A DNA stretch of 64,000 bases, taken from Pantoea sp. Eser (GTDB lineage: Bacteria > Pseudomonadota > Gammaproteobacteria > Enterobacterales > Enterobacteriaceae). The DNA is taken from contig SZZY01000005.1 in the NCBI GenBank assembly GCA_009830035.1, positions 62,001-126,000 of the forward strand. The letters run 5' to 3'. Positions within the stretch are counted from its first letter, which is position 1. Each line of letters starts with the position of its first letter. Both the position numbers and the translations under genes were made by a program. Positions 42,829 to 54,261 of the stretch are shown here, one piece after another. Under the pieces are notes generated by a model that searched no databases, was not told the origin of the DNA, and saw only the letters and a list, made by a program, of their open reading frames with translations.

Positions 42829-43785
42829 TTACGCTTTCAGCTGGCGTAGCCTGAGCAGACACTGCTTCAGGCCGTCATCCAGCGGCGCTTCCACCCGCAT
42901 CACTTCGCCGGTGCCAGGATGGGTAAAGGTCAGCGCCTCGGCGTGCAGGAACAGCCGCTTTAAGCCGGTTGAGGCTAACTGGCTATCAAACTCACGTTCA
43001 CCGTAGCGATCGTCGAAGGCGATGGGATGACCAGCATGCAGGGTATGGACACGAATCTGGTGAGTACGACCGGTAACCGGGCTGGCTTTCACCAGCGTGG
43101 CAAAGGCGAAACGCTCTTCCACCTCAAAGCGGGTTTCAGAAGGCTTACCTTCGCTACTCACGCGCACGATACGTTCGCCGCTCTGCAGAATATTTTTCAG
43201 TAACGGCGCCTGCACCACTTTCAGGTGTGAAGGCCAGTTACCGCGCACCAGCGCCAGGTAATCTTTCTGCATCCCTTTTTCGCGCAGCTGCTCGTGCAGG
43301 GAACGCAGCGCTGAGCGCTTCTTCGCCACCAATAAAATGCCGGAGGTATCACGATCCAGTCGATGCACCAGCTCCAGGAAGCGTGCCTCGGGCCGCAACG
43401 CACGTAATCCTTCAATCACCCCGAAGCTCAGGCCGCTGCCACCGTGCACCGCGGTGCCTGACGGCTTATTCATTACCACCAGGCATTCATCTTCATACAG
43501 GATGGCGTCCGCCAGCGAGGCAACTTTGGCCAGCTTCGGCGATACCGCATCTTCATCGCGCTCCGCCACCCGTACCGGCGGAATACGCACCTCATCGCCC
43601 GCCTCCAGCTTATACTCCGGCTTGACGCGCTTTTTATTCACCCGCACCTCGCCTTTACGTACGATGCGATAAATTATGCTTTTCGGCACACCTTTCAGTT
43701 GGGTGCGCAAAAAGTTATCAATTCGTTGTCCGGCATTTTCAGCCGTGATGGCGACAAGTTGTACGCCCGGATTCTCTGTTTTCAT
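42829..43785 (-). CDS. rluC: 23S rRNA pseudouridine(955/2504/2580) synthase RluC
   Basis: Modifies three uridines of 23S rRNA, 318 aa. N-terminal S4 RNA-binding domain ([37 protein letters not shown]), then the RluA-type catalytic domain with Asp in [20 protein letters not shown] and [17 protein letters not shown]. It is intact, divergent from rne, and separated from it by the long rne leader. Confidence 0.96.
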   Translation of the reverse strand: MKTENPGVQLVAITAENAGQRIDNFLRTQLKGVPKSIIYRIVRKGEVRVNKKRVKPEYKLEAGDEVRIPPVRVAERDEDAVSPKLAKVASLADAILYEDECLVVMNKPSGTAVHGGSGLSFGVIEGLRALRPEARFLELVHRLDRDTSGILLVAKKRSALRSLHEQLREKGMQKDYLALVRGNWPSHLKVVQAPLLKNILQSGERIVRVSSEGKPSETRFEVEERFAFATLVKASPVTGRTHQIRVHTLHAGHPIAFDDRYGEREFDSQLASTGLKRLFLHAEALTFTHPGTGEVMRVEAPLDDGLKQCLLRLRQLKA

Positions 43786-43996
43786 GGCGGCGATCCTAAA
43801 TAGTGTCCCCTGATAGCGCCACCCCTTTTTCTGTGCTTAACTCTGGGGTTAGTGTCGCAATAAGCGCTTCGGCTGCTGGCTTTCTCAGCAAGCTGTTGTT
43901 TTACCCGACACCGTATGAGGTTAAATGTAAAGAAACTTCACAAGCTGGCTAAAGTCGCCTTGCTATATGAAGGTTAGCAATGGAATAATGCTTAAG

Positions 43997-44357
43997 TTTC
44001 TTACCTGAAGGGTTTCAGGGCAGAAAAAGAGCGAAATTGTCATTTTGCCGGATCGAGCAGACACGCAGAAATGGCGTAAGACGTAATGCGAAATCAGGCA
44101 CTTAGCGGGCTGCGGGTTGCGGCCTGGACAGCAGTATGGGGTGCACGGGTTTTTTATTTGTCTCAGGCATTTCCACCATCTGGTGCTGTTTTCCCTTATG
44201 AAAAACAGGCGGCCGACGTTATTTGCGCCCCTCGCGTGGTCGACAGTCGTGAGGTTGACGACATTGCACTAAGTCACGTGGCCATCGGTTGATACTCGTC
44301 CAGGGTAACTATGCCCGCAGCTGTAATCACTCATGAAAGAATAACGAGTAAGTCACG
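43997..44357 (+). ncRNA. rne 5' leader, autoregulatory element region
   Basis: Between rluC and rne there are 572 bp without a gene. The roughly 360 nt before rne correspond to the E. coli rne leader, whose hairpins let RNase E cleave its own mRNA. The stretch with TATGGGGTGCACGGG followed by a T-run near 44137-44160 is very like the conserved element. The exact start is assumed from E. coli; a possible -10 TATATG lies near 43965. A 68-codon frame inside (44086-44292) is not considered coding. Confidence 0.65.
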
Positions 44358-47300
44358 ATGAAAAGAATGTTAATAAACGCAACTCAGCAGGAGGAGTTGC
44401 GAGTTGCCTTGGTTGACGGTCAGCGTCTGTACGATCTGGATATCGAAAGCCCAGGACACGAACAGAAAAAAGCCAACATCTACAAAGGTAAAATCACTCG
44501 CATTGAACCCAGCCTTGAAGCTGCGTTTGTCGATTATGGCGCAGAGCGTCACGGTTTCCTCCCCTTAAAAGAAATCTCCCGCGAATATTTCCCCTCCAGC
44601 TACAGCGCGCACGGTCGTCCAAATATCAAAGACGTCCTGCGTGAAGTCCAGGAAGTCATTGTTCAGATTGATAAAGAAGAACGCGGCAATAAAGGCGCTG
44701 CGCTGACCACCTTTATCTCTCTGGCGGGCAGCTATCTGGTGCTGATGCCGAACAACCCACGTGCCGGAGGGATCTCCCGCCGCATTGAGGGTGACGATCG
44801 TACCGAACTGAAAGAAGCCCTGTCTGCGCTGGAACTGCCGGAAGGCATGGGATTAATCGTGCGTACCGCCGGTGTGGGCAAATCAGCCGAATCGCTGCAG
44901 TGGGATTTAAGCTTCCGTCTTAAGCACTGGGAAGCGATTAAAAAAGCCGCTGAAAACCGCCCTGCTCCGTTCCTGATCCATCAGGAAAGTAACGTGATCG
45001 TGCGTGCATTCCGCGACTACCTGCGTCAGGACATCGGTGAGATCCTGATTGATAATCCAAAAGTCCTCGAGCTGGCGCGTCAGCATATCGCTGCGCTGGG
45101 CCGGCCGGATTTCAGCAGCAAAATTAAGCTCTACACCGGTGAAATCCCGCTGTTCAGCCACTATCAAATCGAATCGCAAATCGAATCCGCTTTCCAGCGT
45201 GAAGTACGCCTGCCTTCCGGCGGCTCGATTGTGATTGATAGTACCGAAGCGTTAACCGCGATTGATATCAACTCAGCACGCGCTACGCGCGGCGGCGATA
45301 TCGAAGAAACCGCCTTTAACACCAACCTTGAAGCGGCAGACGAGATTGCCCGTCAGCTGCGTCTGCGTGACCTCGGCGGCCTGATCGTTATCGACTTTAT
45401 CGATATGACGCCGGTACGCCATCAGCGCGCAGTAGAAAATCGTCTGCGTGAAGCGGTCCGTCAGGATCGGGCGCGTATCCAGATCAGCCACATTTCCCGC
45501 TTCGGCCTGCTCGAGATGTCACGTCAGCGTCTGAGCCCGTCGTTAGGCGAATCCAGCCATCACGTCTGCCCACGCTGTAGCGGTACCGGCACCATCCGTG
45601 ATAACGAATCACTGGCGCTGTCAATTCTGCGTCTGATTGAAGAAGAAGCGCTGAAAGACAACACTAAAGAAGTCCACGCGATCGTTCCGGTTCAGGTAGC
45701 CTCTTACCTGCTGAATGAAAAACGTGAAGCGGTGAACGCCATTGAAAAGCGCCAAGGTGGCGTGAAGGCGATCATCGTGCCTGATGACAAGATGCAAACC
45801 CCGCACTACTCGGTGCTGCGGGTGCGTAAAGGTGAAGAGACTCAGACCCTGAGCTACCACCTGCCGAAGCTGCATGAAGCAGAAATGGCGCTGCCATCGG
45901 AAGAAAAGCATGGCGAACGTCGTCGTCCTGAACAGCCGGTACTGGCGGCATTCGTGATGCCAGATGCACCACCGGCACCGGTGGAAGTGGCACCTGAAGC
46001 GCCACGCGCCGAAGCGCAACCGGCAGCCAAAGCAGCACCGGCCGTCGCGGCACCAGCCACGGTCAGCACTGGTTTCCTTGGCCGTCTGTTTGGTGGTCTG
46101 AAGAAAATGTTCGGTGGTGAAGAAGCCCCTGCAGTGACGCCAGCCGCCACTGAAGCCGCTGAACCACAGAAAGCGCCGGAAAGCGAAGAAGAGAACGCCA
46201 ATCAGCGTGGCGAACGTCGTAACAACAACCGTCGTGAGCGTACGCCGCGTAACGGTGAGAACGGTCAGCCACGTGAAAGCCGCGAACCCCGTGAAAATCG
46301 TGAGCCGCGTGAAGGCAATGATAACCGTCGCAACAAGCGTCAGTCTCAGCCTAATGAAGCGCGCGAAGAGCGTCCGGCACTGAGCGAAGAAGCCCGTCAG
46401 CAACGCGACGAGCAGCAGCAACAGCGTCGTGAACAGCGTGCTGAGCGTCAGCGTCGTCGTCAGGAAGAGAAACGCGCCCAGCAGGAAGCGGCCAAAGCCG
46501 CTGAGCAGCCGGTGGTAGCTGAAGCGGTTGCGGAAGCACCAGAAGCGCAGGATGACGATCGCGTGCAGGTGATGCCACGTCGTAAGCCGCGTCAGCTGAG
46601 CCAGAAAGTCCGCGTTGATGATAACCGTCAGCCACTGCCAGCAGAAGCCACTGACATTGCCGTGCCGACCGAAGCGCGTGCAGTACGGCAGCCTGCCGCA
46701 GAAGTGCTGCCGACCGAAGAGCCACAGATCGAAGAGCAGGATGATAACGATAGCCGTGACAACGCCAATATGCCGCGTCGTTCACGTCGTTCGCCACGTC
46801 ATCTGCGCGTCAGCGGTCAGCGTCGCCGCCGTTATCGTGATGAGCGTTACCCGACTCAGTCCGTTATGCCACTGGCTGCGGCCGCCGCGTCGCCAGAGAT
46901 GGCATCCGGTAAAGTGTGGGTACGTTATCCGGTGAGCCAGGCCAGCGAAGAGCAGGTTGTGCAGCAGGATGCGGTTCAGGAAACGCCAGATTACGCGCGC
47001 GAAGAGACAGCAGGCGCCATTGCGCTGCCGGTTGCTGCCGCGGTTGAATCAGAAGCGTCACAGGACGCGCCAGTACAGCAGGCAGAAACGCCGGTCACCG
47101 TGGTGAACACTGACGATACCCGCGCTATCGACGCGCCGGTTGATCATCAGCCTTCGGTCATTCCGGCTGCGGCTGAAGCGACCGCTGAAACTGTCGCTGC
47201 TCAGGCACAGCCTGCTGAGCCGGTCAGTGACGCGCCAGCAATTGCATCCGCCGATGACAGCGCACAGCCGACAGAGATTGCGCAGCAAGCGCCAGTTGAA

Positions 47301-47645
47301 GTCAGCCGTGAAACGGAAGCACAGGTAGAAGACGTGCTGAACGCCCCGGTGGCCGCCGCAGCAGAAACGGCACCGGTCAGTGAGCCGCATGCACCTGTCG
47401 CCGCCCGTGACATCGAGCCGGCCGCCACGCCAGCACCTGTTGCTGAGCCGCTGACTGCCGCGGACGTCACGCGCTGGAAGCACTTCGCTTCTGCACCGAT
47501 GACCAAAGCCCCTGCGCCGGTCTGGCAGCCAGAACCTGCACGTCACAGCGACTGGGTACGTTCGCCGTACGAGTTCGACGGTCGCGGATCTGCTGGCGGT
47601 CACGCGGCAACCCATCAGGCCACGGCACCAGCAACCAAGCCATAA
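44358..47645 (+). CDS. rne: Ribonuclease E
   Basis: Essential endoribonuclease and degradosome scaffold, 1095 aa (E. coli 1061). N-terminal RNase H-like and S1 domains ([20 protein letters not shown]), catalytic Asp residues in [15 protein letters not shown] and [10 protein letters not shown], Zn-link CPRCSGTG near residue 404. The membrane-targeting amphipathic helix is at about 571-589 ([18 protein letters not shown]). After it comes the long disordered scaffold with Arg-rich RNA-binding stretches (about 620-720) and a Pro/Ala/Glu-rich tail ending [17 protein letters not shown]. The frame is fully open over 3.3 kb, which argues against a high random indel error rate. Confidence 0.97.
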   Translation: MKRMLINATQQEELRVALVDGQRLYDLDIESPGHEQKKANIYKGKITRIEPSLEAAFVDYGAERHGFLPLKEISREYFPSSYSAHGRPNIKDVLREVQEVIVQIDKEERGNKGAALTTFISLAGSYLVLMPNNPRAGGISRRIEGDDRTELKEALSALELPEGMGLIVRTAGVGKSAESLQWDLSFRLKHWEAIKKAAENRPAPFLIHQESNVIVRAFRDYLRQDIGEILIDNPKVLELARQHIAALGRPDFSSKIKLYTGEIPLFSHYQIESQIESAFQREVRLPSGGSIVIDSTEALTAIDINSARATRGGDIEETAFNTNLEAADEIARQLRLRDLGGLIVIDFIDMTPVRHQRAVENRLREAVRQDRARIQISHISRFGLLEMSRQRLSPSLGESSHHVCPRCSGTGTIRDNESLALSILRLIEEEALKDNTKEVHAIVPVQVASYLLNEKREAVNAIEKRQGGVKAIIVPDDKMQTPHYSVLRVRKGEETQTLSYHLPKLHEAEMALPSEEKHGERRRPEQPVLAAFVMPDAPPAPVEVAPEAPRAEAQPAAKAAPAVAAPATVSTGFLGRLFGGLKKMFGGEEAPAVTPAATEAAEPQKAPESEEENANQRGERRNNNRRERTPRNGENGQPRESREPRENREPREGNDNRRNKRQSQPNEAREERPALSEEARQQRDEQQQQRREQRAERQRRRQEEKRAQQEAAKAAEQPVVAEAVAEAPEAQDDDRVQVMPRRKPRQLSQKVRVDDNRQPLPAEATDIAVPTEARAVRQPAAEVLPTEEPQIEEQDDNDSRDNANMPRRSRRSPRHLRVSGQRRRRYRDERYPTQSVMPLAAAAASPEMASGKVWVRYPVSQASEEQVVQQDAVQETPDYAREETAGAIALPVAAAVESEASQDAPVQQAETPVTVVNTDDTRAIDAPVDHQPSVIPAAAEATAETVAAQAQPAEPVSDAPAIASADDSAQPTEIAQQAPVEVSRETEAQVEDVLNAPVAAAAETAPVSEPHAPVAARDIEPAATPAPVAEPLTAADVTRWKHFASAPMTKAPAPVWQPEPARHSDWVRSPYEFDGRGSAGGHAATHQATAPATKP

Positions 47646-47668
47646 AGCTGCCCCTGACCTGAACCTGA

Positions 47669-47695
47669 CCCCGGCCTGCAAGCCGGGGTTTTTTT
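47669..47695 (+). terminator. rne terminator
   Basis: CCCCGGCCTGCAAGCCGGGG plus seven T, 23 bp after the rne stop. Confidence 0.93.
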
Positions 47696-47730
47696 ATGCC
47701 TGTGGTCCGGGGTTCAGCCTGAATTCAGGC

Positions 47731-47767
47731 AAAAAAATCCCACCCTCTGTTATCAGGAAGGTGGGAG
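47731..47767 (-). terminator. flgKL terminator
   Basis: On the minus strand TCCCACC...GGTGGGA is followed by TTTTTTTG, about 47 bp after the flgL stop. Confidence 0.85.
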
Positions 47768-47813
47768 AAACTAAGCGCACCCGGTTAAAGTACGCTCAAA
47801 TTTTCAGGTCAGA

Positions 47814-48780
47814 TTACGAATTCAGCTGGAACAGTGACATCTTGGACATATCAGTAAAGGTCTTGTACGACGCCTGCAGCGCCGTCTGCTGCATGGTATA
47901 GCTGGAGACCGCAGCGGTATAATCGACATCCACCAGGTCGCTCATCTGCGAACTGTAAATCACATTACGATCGTCGCCCTGCGCATCCAGCGTATCAAGT
48001 TCCGACAGCTGGGTACCAATCTCGGAGCGCACGGTTAACACGTTATTCAGCGAGTTGCCCAGACCACGGTTTGTTTTATCCATCGCAGCCTGGAAAGGCT
48101 GCTTAGTGGCGGCATCCCCGCGTCATCCTGCGGCACTTTCAGCGCCGCAATTGCGCTGTCGAGATGGCGAACAGGTTGGTTTCGCTGGCGCTGCCGTCCG
48201 GCTCTTTGGTGGCATTGCCGGTGATCGCCATGAAGATGTCGTCACCGGTATGACCGACGGTCATGGTGCGGCTGCTGTCTACCTTCTGGGTGATCGCATC
48301 GGTGCCGCCGGCATAGCTCACGCCGGTGCCTGCGCCATCGACAAACGGCGCGCTGTCGGTTTTGTAACCGGCAAAGATATAGCGACCGTTGGCGTCCTAG
48401 CTGTTGGCCTGGTTGAGTAACTGGGCGCGGATGCCTTCAAGCTGGGTCGCAATCGAGCCACGGTCATGGTCGCTCAGCGTACCGGTTGAACCGTTAACGA
48501 TCAGCGTTTGCGCATCCTGAATACTGCTGGTCACGCCTTTCAGCGCATTCTCTTCCAGCGATAATCCCTGGTTTGCAAAGGTCCGTGCCAGCGAATACTG
48601 GCTGCTTTGCTCCTGCGTCTGTGACAGCACCACCGCGCGTGATGCGGCAATCGGCTCGTGAGACGGATTGGTGACGCGGCGGCCGCTGGAGAGCTGCTCG
48701 CCCACTTTCAGCCAGGAGGCTTGCGAATCGGTAATCCCGTGCACCTGCTGGTTAAACAGCATATTTGTACTGATTCGCAT
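47814..48780 (-). pseudogene. flgL: Flagellar hook-filament junction protein FlgL, amber and two frameshifts
   Basis: Second junction protein (HAP3) between hook and filament. It starts MRISTNMLFNQQVHGITDSQ. An amber at 48397-48399 replaces Gln in NQANSQDANGRYIFAG; the change AGCCAGGAC to AGCTAGGAC is a C-to-T at a Dcm-type CCAGG. The frame then shifts near 48163 (FAI to LDSAIAALKVPQDD) and back near 48117. The coiled C-terminus (LVDVDYTAAVSSYTMQQTAL to SLFQLNS) is conserved. It follows flgK by 14 bp. Confidence 0.93.
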
Positions 48781-48794
48781 GCTTTACCCTACCC

Positions 48795-50412
48795 TTAGCG
48801 AATATTGATCAATGCATCAAAAATGGTGCTGGCAGTCTGCAGCACCTGCGCATTTGCCATGTAATATTGCTGATATTTTGTCAGGTTGGCGTACTCCTCA
48901 TCGAGGTTGACGCCAGAGACTGACTGCTGGCGATCGGTCAGCTGACTGACCACGCTTTTCTGCGTGGTGCTGGCGGTTTCCAGCGAGCTGGTTTTGTTGC
49001 CGACGTTACTGACAATACTGGCGTAAGCCTGCGCCAGCGTGGCGTTGCCGCCGACCAGCTTGGCGTCCTGCAGGTCCAGCAGCTTTTGCGCATTACGGTT
49101 ATCGCTTTCGCCACCGGTCGCACCGGCAGCGGCAATCTGTGATTCACTGGTGATCGCCACTGACATGTCGTTAATGGCGTTCTGTACCGGTTTCACCAGA
49201 AAACTGTCTTTCGCCGCCGGCGCAGGTGTCGCGGCGACGGTCAGCTTCATGCCATCAAAACTCAGCGTGGTATTGCCGTTCGCATCGGTACCTAGGGGAA
49301 TCGGGACGGAGATACTGTCAGACGCGCGGGTCGCGGTCCAGTTGCTGCCGTCATAGCTGAGGGTATAACTCGGCGGTGACCGAGGCCGCGGTGCTGTTTT
49401 TGCTGTTGCTGACCACGGTCGGGCTGCCGATATTAAAGAAATCGACGCCCTGATCGCCGTTGCTGTCAAAACCCCGCTTATGCACCGCGTTGAAGCTGCT
49501 GGTGAAGGTGGCGGCCAGCTGGCCAAGCTGATTCTGCGCCAGATCGAGATCCTGCGAGCGGAACGCCAGCAGGCCCCCCAGTGAACCGGTGGCGGTCAGC
49601 TTTTCCGGAATCTCAACGTTGCCTGCTTATTTATCGACATAGCCGATGGTGGTCCGGGTCGGATCGCTGCTGGAGGTCATCGCCACCAGCTGATTTGATT
49701 TGGTACCGTTGACCAGCGTCAGGCCGTTAGCCATCGAGACGCTGTAGTTGCCATCCTGCTCTGAGACGGTCACGCCGACCACGTTGTTCAGGTCGCTGAC
49801 CAGCTGATCGCGCTTATCCAGCAGATCGTTCGGTGCGGTACCGGTACCGGTGGTCAGCCTGGCGATCTGCTTGTTGAGATCGGCAATCTGAGTGGTATAG
49901 GTATTGACCTGATTGATGCTGGAACCGATGTCGCTGTTAGCGCTGTTCTGCATGCTGGTCAGATACTGCGAGGTGGTCTGAAACTGGCTGACCAGCCCCT
50001 GGGCGTTGCTCAGCATCGACTGACGCGCCGATGGATCGTTGGCGTTGCTTACCACGTTCTGCAGGTTGGTAAAAAATTTCTGGATTGAGGTCGACAGGCT
50101 GGTGGTCGAGGTTGACAGCAGATCGTCAATATTGGAAATCTGGCTGTGCTGGGTGTTTACCGCGCTGTAGTTTGCGCTGGAGCCACGCAGCTGAGCGGCG
50201 ATAAAGGCATCATATTCGCGCTGTACGCCGGTCACATTAACCCCGTTGCCGTAGTAGCTGTTGCCCCTGCAGGGTACTGTTCGCCTGGGCAAGGATGGTT
50301 GTCTGGCGTGAAAGCCCGCCACGGTGTAGTTAGTAATGTTATTACTGGTGGTGCTCAGGGCGGCCTGAGCTGCACTCAATCCGCTCATCGCGGAGTTAAT
50401 TATGCTGGACAT
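48795..50412 (-). pseudogene. flgK: Flagellar hook-associated protein FlgK, multiple lesions
   Basis: First hook-filament junction protein (HAP1). It starts MSSIINSAMSGLSAAQAALS. Two compensating single-base indels scramble residues about 35-50 (expected QTTILAQANSTLQGNSYYGN). A TAA at 49627-49629 follows IGYVDK, before AGNVEIPEKLTATGSLGG. Another frameshift lies near 49380, before YTLSYDGSNWTATR. The C-terminus (VSGVNLDEEYANLTKYQQYY to IFDALINIR) is conserved. There are at least four lesions, the highest count in the window. Confidence 0.93.
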
Positions 50413-50499
50413 CTCGGTTCCTTACATTCCCCGTCAACCGGGCTGGCAGTCATCAAAGTGGGCGCCAGCAGGCGAAAACGCATCTGGCTTATGATGGTG

Positions 50500-50526
50500 T
50501 TATCGGCGTGCTTTAGTGAAACTTGA
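50500..50526 (-). promoter_or_regulatory. Sigma-28 promoter of flgKL
   Basis: TCAAGTTT-N11-GCCGATAA on the minus strand matches the FliA consensus TAAAGTTT-N11-GCCGATAA at all but one position, about 90 bp upstream of flgK. Confidence 0.85.
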
Positions 50527-50536
50527 GGCTGAATTA

Positions 50537-51496
50537 TCAGAACAGGTCGCCTAAATCCTGACTGTAGGCTTTTACGACTTTGTCGCTCATGTTCTTGAAT
50601 TGCTGAATCATTCCCACCAGCTTTTGCGCGTATTTAGGATCGGTGGCATGGCCTGCCGCCTGCAGCGCCTGGGCGCCCTGCTCGGCGCTCGATGCATTAG
50701 CGACCGCCGCGTAGCGTGGGTTATTGCTGATCAATTTGACGTAATCGGTCAGGGCTTCGAAATAGGAGTTGTAGACCCGGAAGCTGGCACGCACTTTCTT
50801 CGCTTCGCCCTGCTCATATTCGGTGGTCATGATGTCGGTGGTGTCGCCTTTCCAGTCGCCGCTGGCCTTAATACAAAACACGTTGTAGCTAGGTTTGCCG
50901 TCGCGGATCAGGATCTGACGCTGGCCCCAGCCTGACTCCAGCGCCGCCTGCGCCAGAATCAGATGGTGAGGAATGCCGCTCTGCTGACTGGCCGCCTGGG
51001 TCAGCTGGCCGACCTGCGTCACGCTCACCACTCCGTCACGCGCCACGGTAATGCTGGTGGCGTTGGCGGGAATCGTGATGCCTGACTGCACCGGGAAGCC
51101 AGAATTGGTCACCAGCTGACCGTTCTGATCGACCTGGAACGCGCCGTCACGGGTATACGCAGAGGTGCCATCCGGCATCTGAATCTGGAAATAACCCTGA
51201 CCATTAATGGCGATATCTTTTGAGTTGCTGGTCTGCGACAGGTTGCCCTGAGTATGCAAACGCTCAGTGGTGACCGGACGAACACAGGTACCAATCTGCA
51301 GGCCGGACGGCAGTGTGGTCTGTTCAGACGACTGGGTGCCGGGCTGACACATGGTCTGATACATCAGATCTTCGAACACCGCACGCGAACGCTTAAAGCC
51401 GTTGGTGCTGACGTTTGCCAGGTTGTTGGCAATCACGTCCATGTTAATCTGCTGCGCATCAAGACCGGTTTTAGCGATCCATAAAGAACGAATCAT
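50537..51496 (-). CDS. FlgG-FlgJ chimera from a deletion across flgG-flgH-flgI-flgJ
   Basis: An open frame of 319 aa. Residues 1 to about 157 are the distal-rod protein FlgG ([20 protein letters not shown], then the D1/Dx domain to [13 protein letters not shown]). From about residue 165 it is the C-terminal muramidase domain of FlgJ ([20 protein letters not shown] with the catalytic Glu, then [19 protein letters not shown] to YSQDLGDLF). The 3' part of flgG, all of flgH and flgI (L and P rings), and the rod-cap half of flgJ are missing. The junction, near 50990-51020, is in frame. Odd Cys substitutions occur ([21 protein letters not shown]). It cannot replace either parent; it is presumably a decay product whose frame happened to survive. 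Confidence 0.88.
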   Translation of the reverse strand: MIRSLWIAKTGLDAQQINMDVIANNLANVSTNGFKRSRAVFEDLMYQTMCQPGTQSSEQTTLPSGLQIGTCVRPVTTERLHTQGNLSQTSNSKDIAINGQGYFQIQMPDGTSAYTRDGAFQVDQNGQLVTNSGFPVQSGITIPANATSITVARDGVVSVTQVGQLTQAASQQSGIPHHLILAQAALESGWGQRQILIRDGKPSYNVFCIKASGDWKGDTTDIMTTEYEQGEAKKVRASFRVYNSYFEALTDYVKLISNNPRYAAVANASSAEQGAQALQAAGHATDPKYAQKLVGMIQQFKNMSDKVVKAYSQDLGDLF

Positions 51497-51513
51497 GTTG
51501 TTATCCTCGCGCC

Positions 51514-52268
51514 TTAGCTGCTCATGTTCAGCAGCTGGTTGGCTTTTTGTTCGTTTTCATCAACGTTTGTGATGACTTTCATCTGCATCTCAAAACGTCG
51601 GGCGTTGGCGATCATGTCGACCATGGTTTCAACCGGTTTAACGTTGCTGCCTTCCAGCACGCCCGGCATCACCTGCATGGTCGCGTCAACCTGCAATGCC
51701 GCTCCACGGGTGTTCTGGGCGGCTGACGTCGGGCGGAACATACCGTCATCTCTGCGCTGCAACTCCTGCCCGGTGGCCCGAACCAGCTTGAGCTTACACA
51801 GCTGCACCATGGCATTCGGCGCATCCCCGGCATTCAGGCCGGTAATTGAACCGTCGGCGGCAATGGTGATTTCCGATCCCTGCGGGATCACAATCGGACC
51901 GCTATCGCCCATCACAGGATTGCCCTGAATCGTCAGCGTCCCGTTCGGGCTGATTTGCATGTTGCCGTTGCGGGTATAGGCTTCGCTGTCGTCAGCAGTA
52001 CGCACCGCCAGCCATCCTGCTGCACCGCGACGTCGAGCGGGCGCTCGGTGTAATCCATCGTGCCCTGACTCATATCGGCGCCCGGCGTGGACGCTGTCAC
52101 CAGCGTGCGGGTTGGCAGTGACCAGCCGTTGACCGGCACCGCACGCAGCGCATTGAGCTGCGCACGAAAGCCTGGCGTTGAGGCGTTGGCGAGGTTGCTG
52201 GCGGTGACCGCCTGCTGATCCAGCGTCTGGCTGGCCGCGCCCATCGCGGTATATATCGCGTGTTCCAT
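51514..52268 (-). pseudogene. flgF: Flagellar proximal rod protein FlgF, frameshifted
   Basis: Rod component, about 251 codons. It starts MEHAIYTAMGAASQTLDQQA. The frame shifts near 52012: GATGGCTGGCGG is explained by loss of one CTGG unit from GATGGCTGGCTGGCGG (expected DGWLAVRTADDSEAYTRNGN). The rest to [17 protein letters not shown] is open. The same kind of CTGG contraction is seen in potB. Confidence 0.92.
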
Positions 52269-52288
52269 AAAGCAATCCTGTTAGCGAA

Positions 52289-53557
52289 TTAACGTAAGTT
52301 AACCAGCGTGTTAAGAATCTGGTCCTGAGTTTTGATGGTCTGCGCATTCGCCTGATAGTTACGCTGCGCCACGATCATGTTCACCAGCTCTTTACTCATG
52401 TTTACGTTAGAGGCTTCCAGCGCGCCAGCGGTCAGAGAACCGAAGGTGCCGGTGTTCGCCAGACCAATCGTTGCCTGACCGGAGGCATTCGACGCAGACC
52501 AGACGTTGTCGCCCTGTGACTGCAGGCCTTCCGGGTTAGAGAAGCTCGCCAGCACGATCTGACCCAGCAGCTGGGTTTTCTGGTTGGAGTAGGTGCCGGT
52601 GATGGTGCCGCCATCGTTAATGGCGTAGCTGGTCAGATCGCCAGGAGCATAACCGTCCTGGGTCGGGCTACCGAAGGTGGTGGCGCCGGTGTTCTGCTGC
52701 AGGCTGCCCAGCATGCTCAGGGGGATGGGCTGGTTAGCCACCGCACCGTTGGCTGCGGTGGTCTGGCCGGCTGCCGGCACGTTCAGGGTTAACCCAACGG
52801 TGCCATCAGTGGTGGAGCTGACAACAGCGCCGTTCGCATCCAGCTTCGACATAGTGGTCAGCTTGCCGCTGGTGTCGAACGCCATTTTGAAGTCACCCGC
52901 AGATGAACCGGTGTTGGCATCAATCGCGTGCACGGTCCAGCTGTTGCTGGCGGTGTATTTGACAAAGTACATGTCGAGCGCGTGATCATTACCCTGCGAG
53001 TCATAGACGGTCGCCGTGGTCTTCTTGTTGTAGCTGTCGGCGTTGGCAGTAGAGAACGTCGCCACTGTCGGTGCGGTGTCGGTCGAGTTCAGGTTCGCCA
53101 CCAGGCCGGTGGTGGTTGCGCGAGCCGGCATCTGCTTAGTCGGAATGCTGAGCGCCACCGGGTTAGCACCCGCCTGGATAGTCGCTGGCGAGCCGCTGGC
53201 CGGATAACCGGTCACGTTCAGGCCCTGGGTGTTGATCAGGTTACGGTTAGCATCCAGCGTGAACTAGCCGTTACGTGAGTAGTAAACCGCGCCGCTGGTA
53301 TCGGTCATGCGGAAGAAACCGTTGCCGCTCAGGGCGACGTCGAGGCCGCGGCTGGTGGTGGTCGAACCGTCGTTAAAGTTCTGGATTACCGCCGCCACTT
53401 TGGTACCGAGGCCGACGTTAGAACCGGCGAACATGTCCGCAAAGGCGATGGTGTTCGATTTAAAGCCCGCTGTCGCGGAGTTGGCGATTTTGTTGCCGAT
53501 GACATCAAGGTTACTTGAGGCAGCGCCAAGGCCGCTGACCGCTTGGGAAAATGACAT
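52289..53557 (-). pseudogene. flgE: Flagellar hook protein FlgE, amber codon
   Basis: Structural subunit of the hook. It starts MSFSQAVSGLGAASSNLDVI. One lesion only: TAG at 53264-53266 in SRNG-FTLDANRNLINTQG, where the family has Gln (CAG to TAG, in CCAGT context). Everything after is open and conserved to KTQDQILNTLVNLR. Because a single transition explains it, this is one of the youngest lesions here. Confidence 0.92.
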
Positions 53558-53583
53558 GTGTGTGTCTCCTGTCTACAGGTTAA

Positions 53584-54246
53584 TCAGAGAATCTGACGTA
53601 CTTCGTCAAGGGAAGCGGAGCCCATGGTGCCGAGCTCCAGTTTTGTGGTGTCGTTCGCGGTACTCACCCCATTGACGTAGGCGTAGTTAAGCGGTTGTGC
53701 CACCAGTTGTGTGCTGCCATTGCTTGCGGCAATTTTACCGTCTGACGCGGTTGAACCGTCGCTCAGTTTGCCGTCCCACGAGAAGGTATGAACGCCCGCG
53801 CTCAGTGCGCCGAGGTCGACGGTGTAGACCACCGTGCCGTTAGCATCTTTAATCGTGGCGGATGAGGCGGTCGACGCCGACGTCAGCTCGACGCCAAACG
53901 GCGTGGTGGTGCCGCTGCCGACGGGGATCTGCGAGCCGTTGAACATCACGCCATGCCCAATCAGGGTTGAGCTTTGCAGCGACTGGCTGGTGCTGATCTG
54001 GCCGGAAATCGATCCCAGCGTGGTGTTCAGTTTCTCAATCCCGCTCAGGGTGTTGATCTGTGCCAGCTGGGTGGTGAGCTGGCTGTTGTCCATCGGATTG
54101 GTGGGATCCTGGTTCTGTAACTGGGTCACCAGCATGGTCAGGAACTGATTCTGCAGATCCTGCGCGCTGTTGCCGGTGCCACTGGTGCTGGAGGAGCTGA
54201 GGACCGTGGGGTCCAGCTTCTCATTAACGCCTACCGCGATAGCCAT
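53584..54246 (-). CDS. flgD: Flagellar hook-cap protein FlgD
   Basis: Scaffold that caps the growing hook, 220 aa, frame intact. N-terminal QNQFLTMLVTQLQNQDPTNP with MDNSQLTTQLAQINT is the conserved FlgD segment; the Ig-like/tudor C-terminal part includes VYTVDLGALSAGVHTFSWDG. It is intact by chance or recency, as flgE, flgF and flgG-J beside it are broken. Confidence 0.9.
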   Translation of the reverse strand: MAIAVGVNEKLDPTVLSSSSTSGTGNSAQDLQNQFLTMLVTQLQNQDPTNPMDNSQLTTQLAQINTLSGIEKLNTTLGSISGQISTSQSLQSSTLIGHGVMFNGSQIPVGSGTTTPFGVELTSASTASSATIKDANGTVVYTVDLGALSAGVHTFSWDGKLSDGSTASDGKIAASNGSTQLVAQPLNYAYVNGVSTANDTTKLELGTMGSASLDEVRQIL

Positions 54247-54261
54247 AATTGTTCTCCGTTA

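Noticed and set aside
44086-44292. 68-codon ORF in the rne leader
   Set aside because: Lies inside the conserved untranslated regulatory leader; no ribosome-binding site or similarity.
45621-46421. Long open frame antisense to rne (266 codons)
   Set aside because: Shadow frame of the compositionally biased rne C-terminal region; no start signal, no family likeness.
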